This document shows, one piece after another, positions 61,327 to 64,000 of a DNA stretch of 64,000 nt. The stretch is from Paragyromitra xinjiangensis (Eukaryota > Ascomycota > Pezizomycetes > Pezizales > Discinaceae). The position numbers and the translations under genes are program-made. Positions within the stretch are counted from its first letter, which is position 1. Each line of letters begins with the position of its first letter. The stretch spans positions 930,001 to 994,000 of the forward strand of contig JBCAMK010000017.1 in NCBI GenBank assembly GCA_038503065.1. Reading direction: 5' to 3'. The notes under the pieces were generated by a model that worked only from the letters and a program-made list of their open reading frames with translations, ran no database searches and was not told the origin of the DNA.

Positions 61327-62000
61327 ATGTGTAGTAGATCAGGGCCGGACTGATGGGACTGTAGGAGCCTGCATCGGTGGGGTTGCTCCCACATGCAGAG
61401 AGCTACCACATCCCACTGATCTGGTTGATACAGAGGAACCGCATGTGCGTCAGCTGACGAGCTGACGGCACATAGACGGCTGCATCTACCACTCCGAAGA
61501 AGTGGTAGAGTTCTGAATCAACCTGTGCAGTATGCATCAGCGGAAGCTGATAGGCAACGCACTGGCAGCGCTATCTACTAGTAAAACACATGCGGATTAG
61601 ACTGAACCATGCTGTGCATGTAGGACTCCAGTGTGCAGGACTATGCCGGTGGTTCATAGAGTCTAGAGTGGTCAGATTGCTAATGGAGGTGTGGCAGCTC
61701 TTGGAGCATCGCCCCCGGAAGTACGGAAGATCTTCCAGAGTAGAACACCAGTCCATTTGGCAATGGGACTCCGGGTCAAACCCAGTCCCACACTAGAGCA
61801 CGGCAGAGCGAGGACTGCGGAACGCAGGTGTTAAATACATCGCGAATGCTCCACCCTACTGCTCTTTCTTCATGCGATAGTTGAGCCCTTAAGATTCTTG
61901 AGTAGTTTGCACAAAAAGAATCGGATTCTGAACTTGATCTATATCCATTTCGCAACGGCCGTACACCTACCCTATCTACCTAGGCCTACCCCCGTTACAC
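61327..62000. repeat. Dispersed repeat R, complete copy (R3) with unoccupied site
   Basis: About 670 bp. 61327-61585 matches 10745-11003; 61586-61593 is a single ACACATGC; 61594-61999 matches 22179-22583. It therefore shows the state before LINEs 2c and 2d entered the R1 copy. The left-half hairpin (CTACCACT/AGTGGTAG) is kept with a loop substitution. No protein product is supported. Confidence 0.8.
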
Positions 62001-62483
62001 TGGTGGCTCCTCCATCAAATAAGGAGTGGTATAATCCCATCTGGACACCACAATTCAGTTAACATTTACTAATATTTGGAGGGATTTTACTTTGGTACGG
62101 GAATTGGCGTTTGGGGGCTTATGGAGGATACCGTCAGGATGCTCGGCATCCTGGAGATTTGCTATCTGTGTACTATTCGTTTATTTTTGGCGCATATGGA
62201 GGATATTGGGCTTCCTTTGAGACTTGTTGTCTGTTTATTATTTATTTATTTTTTTAGAGGTCGAAGCGTTGTGTCAGTCAAATTATGGCAGGGTTAGGGT
62301 TAATTCAATTGTATGTCTTAGTTCAGACCTCTCTTCTTATAATCGCCCCCTTCAGCCAGTCCTCTAGAGGGTCTCGCTTCTCCATAGCACTCCCCTTCTC
62401 CACAGCACCCTCCTACTCCGCAGCACCCTCCTACCCCAAACGATTCTGTGACTCCTACTTCGTTCTAATTTCCAAATATCAGT
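62001..62483. other. Upstream region of the DUF6532-like gene
   Basis: Unassigned sequence with a TTTATTTATTTTTTT run near 62240 and an AGGGTTAGGGTTA near 62285. Imperfect CTCC/GCAGCACCCTCCTAC repeats lie at 62385-62440, just before the candidate start. No terminal repeat or other gene was recognised. Confidence 0.4.
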
Positions 62484-64000
62484 ATGACGACCAAAAGAAG
62501 CGTCGAAGCAGGCAAACGGATGCCACCACCCCCTCGCCCCCCTCCTGGTCCCAATGCTGGAAGAAGGAAGCGTGCTGCTGCGAGTCAGGATGTTGAGCTT
62601 CCCAATTTAAGTGCAAGGCGTAGTAGAGAAAGGGGGGTAGGGGGACGAGAGGAAGAGGAATTGGGCAGGGAAATGGCAGAGGAGGAGGAGGAGGAGGAGG
62701 AGGAGGAGGAGGAGGAGGATGAGGAGGAGCAAGAGGAGCAACGAGATGAAGAAGATTCAGCGGATGAGGACTTTTATGAGGATGAGCTGCCTCCCCCTCC
62801 AAGCCAGAACCCAGCTAGGAGGTCCCAGTCCCAGACTAAGATACAGGCTGCTGCGACTCAAATGGCTCGTAATGCAGTCTATTGAGGGCAAGCCCGTTTA
62901 GTAAGTGCCCCCTAAGGTATCGTGAATCCTTGGATATTGAGAATCGCCTCTAATGATGTGAGGCAGCGTGTCCCCGAACCTCTAGAGCGGACGCCAGCTC
63001 AGTGAAAAAAGGCAGGACGCCCTCCAGTAGCAGCAACACCTGCCAACTCTCCAAACAATACATCAGACGAAGGGTCAGATCCCCCAACAGAGGATAGCGA
63101 GCATCTCCCTGGAGATAACCTCAATAGAAGACGTGGTAGGAGCATCTATGCGCTGGAGAGCCCAATTTGGGTACTGGTCCAGGCATCCCAAGAATACATC
63201 TTCTATAAGACCTTATTTTGCGAGCCTTTGCCCGCTCCTAAGACCTTGCTCTCATGGATACGTGCTGCCTGGGCCAAAGCTTCACAGGATATAGAGCGAC
63301 AGGCTCCTCTAGAGGTTTCCTGTACCCGTCAGGTAATCATTTCCCACCCAGAGAAGTCTATCCATCATTTTGCAACACTAGTTGCCCTAGAGAGCTTAGA
63401 GCTGACAGGTGAAAATCAAACTCAGGTAATTATCCCTTTCCCCTGAAGGATATTGTATATCCTCCTGATGCTGTATATCCTTACACGAGCTATAGATCAG
63501 CCAACATCACTCCCGGGTGCGCTCTCATGTTGTCTGTGCAGCGAAGGCAAATATCGTCCGGCTGTATGAGCTGGATGACCAGAATCCTCAGAACGTGAGG
63601 AATAAAGTTGACTATCTATTAGCTAAGGATAGATTTATGTGCATGGAAGCTAGCATGGAGGTACGTCACATCAAGTGGTAATACTGCGGGAGGCTAATCA
63701 TCGTGATAGGATTGTGGCAATCGCTTCTTGAATGATGCCATTGCGGAGCTGATATTCCTCAAGTACTATAAGGGGAGGAGGATGAGGGGACACGTTGATT
63801 CGTCCTTTATATCCTCCATCAATAAGGAGTTTGTATGCCTTATCACGGCAGCACTCTATTACTCGTTGAAGGCTTGGACGACTGGTATATATGAGGATCC
63901 TGTTGACTTCACACGCGAGACTTGCTTTGGTATTCCCCTAGCGCTCCTTGCCTCCTTTAGCAGGAAGACTGATATCCTTAATAGCGATTTGGCTCAGGCA
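62484..64000 (+). CDS. DUF6532-like gene, 5' part, runs off the window
   Basis: Possible start at ATG 62484 (MTTKRSVEAGKRM), then a Pro-rich and long Glu-rich acidic N-terminus to about 62880. The frame then breaks; a GTAAGT donor at about 62902 with an acceptor near 62966 suggests an intron. Further coding blocks: YALESPIWVLVQ...LLSWIRAAWAKA (about 63140-63330), AAKANIVRLYELDDQN...LLAKDRFMCMEA (about 63540-63655), a probable GTACGT intron, then NDAIAELIFLKYY and EFVCLITAALYYSLKAWTTG (to about 63890) and SRKTDILNSDLAQA at the window end. The pattern matches DUF6532, and the last part matches the remnant at 25640-25800. Exon limits are uncertain and it may be a pseudogene. Confidence 0.5.

Noticed and set aside
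62285..62301. Telomere-like AGGGTTAGGGTTA
   Set aside because: Fewer than three TTAGGG units, in the middle of unique-looking sequence. Too short to claim an interstitial telomere.
63940..63970. A 31-nt intron near the end of the DUF6532-like gene (and 29 nt at about 25740)
   Set aside because: GT...TTTAG borders exist in both copies, but the length is below plausible spliceosomal size and the 63.9-kb copy reads through as coding sequence.

Overview
This looks like fungal nuclear DNA, most likely from an agaricomycete basidiomycete. The reasons are two-ORF Tad1-type LINEs with APE endonuclease, reverse transcriptase and RNase H, two Plavaka-type transposase genes, DUF6532-like genes and short GT-AG introns of about 53-190 nt. 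The species cannot be named from sequence alone. No rRNA gene, confident tRNA gene, CRISPR array or bacterial-type operon was seen. Roughly two thirds of the window is LINE sequence, so this is a nested transposon-rich region.

Two LINE families are present. Family 1 has copy A (1-4715, minus, cut by the window edge) and copy B (27220-33795, minus, full length with a 14-bp target duplication). A related ORF1-only element C (52905-55132, minus) has lost ORF2. Family 2 has subfamily I (2a 5070-10731, 2b 22584-25563, 2e 50171-55643 split, 2f 55657-61313, and a 5' remnant at 4797-5056) and subfamily II (2c 11012-16592 and 2d 16601-22170). Copy 2c has both ORFs intact with all visible catalytic motifs. 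Most other copies carry a few nonsense codons in otherwise open frames. Family 2 copies abut head to tail at a small number of target sequences on both sides of a dispersed repeat called R here (10745-11003 joined to 22179-22583; 26894-27105; 61327-62000). The R copy at 61 kb shows the unoccupied site.

Layout: 1-11 kb holds minus-strand LINEs A and 2a. 11-22 kb holds the tandem plus-strand pair 2c and 2d inside an R repeat. 22.6-27.2 kb is debris: LINE 2b split by a hAT-like MITE and by an insertion with an LTR-like segment, then a 1.3-kb element with perfect 30-bp terminal inverted repeats and a DUF6532-like remnant. 27.2-33.8 kb is LINE B, inserted in a minisatellite. 34.3-37.4 kb is an uninterrupted Plavaka transposase gene.

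The most unusual part is 37.4-50.2 kb. It holds a DUF6532 gene, an SNF2-family ATPase gene whose seven exons join into 1,371 codons without a break, a divergent second Plavaka gene with an in-frame stop, and two tandem ubiquitin-derived fragments. A GTCAGAGT/ACTCTGAC motif recurs in nearly every intron and spacer of this block. A 13-bp inverted repeat lies at its two edges, and the right copy abuts the point where LINE 2e is broken. This may be a cargo-carrying Plavaka-associated element, but no target duplication supports it. 50.2-61.3 kb returns to minus-strand LINEs, and 62.5-64 kb is the start of another DUF6532-like gene that runs off the window.
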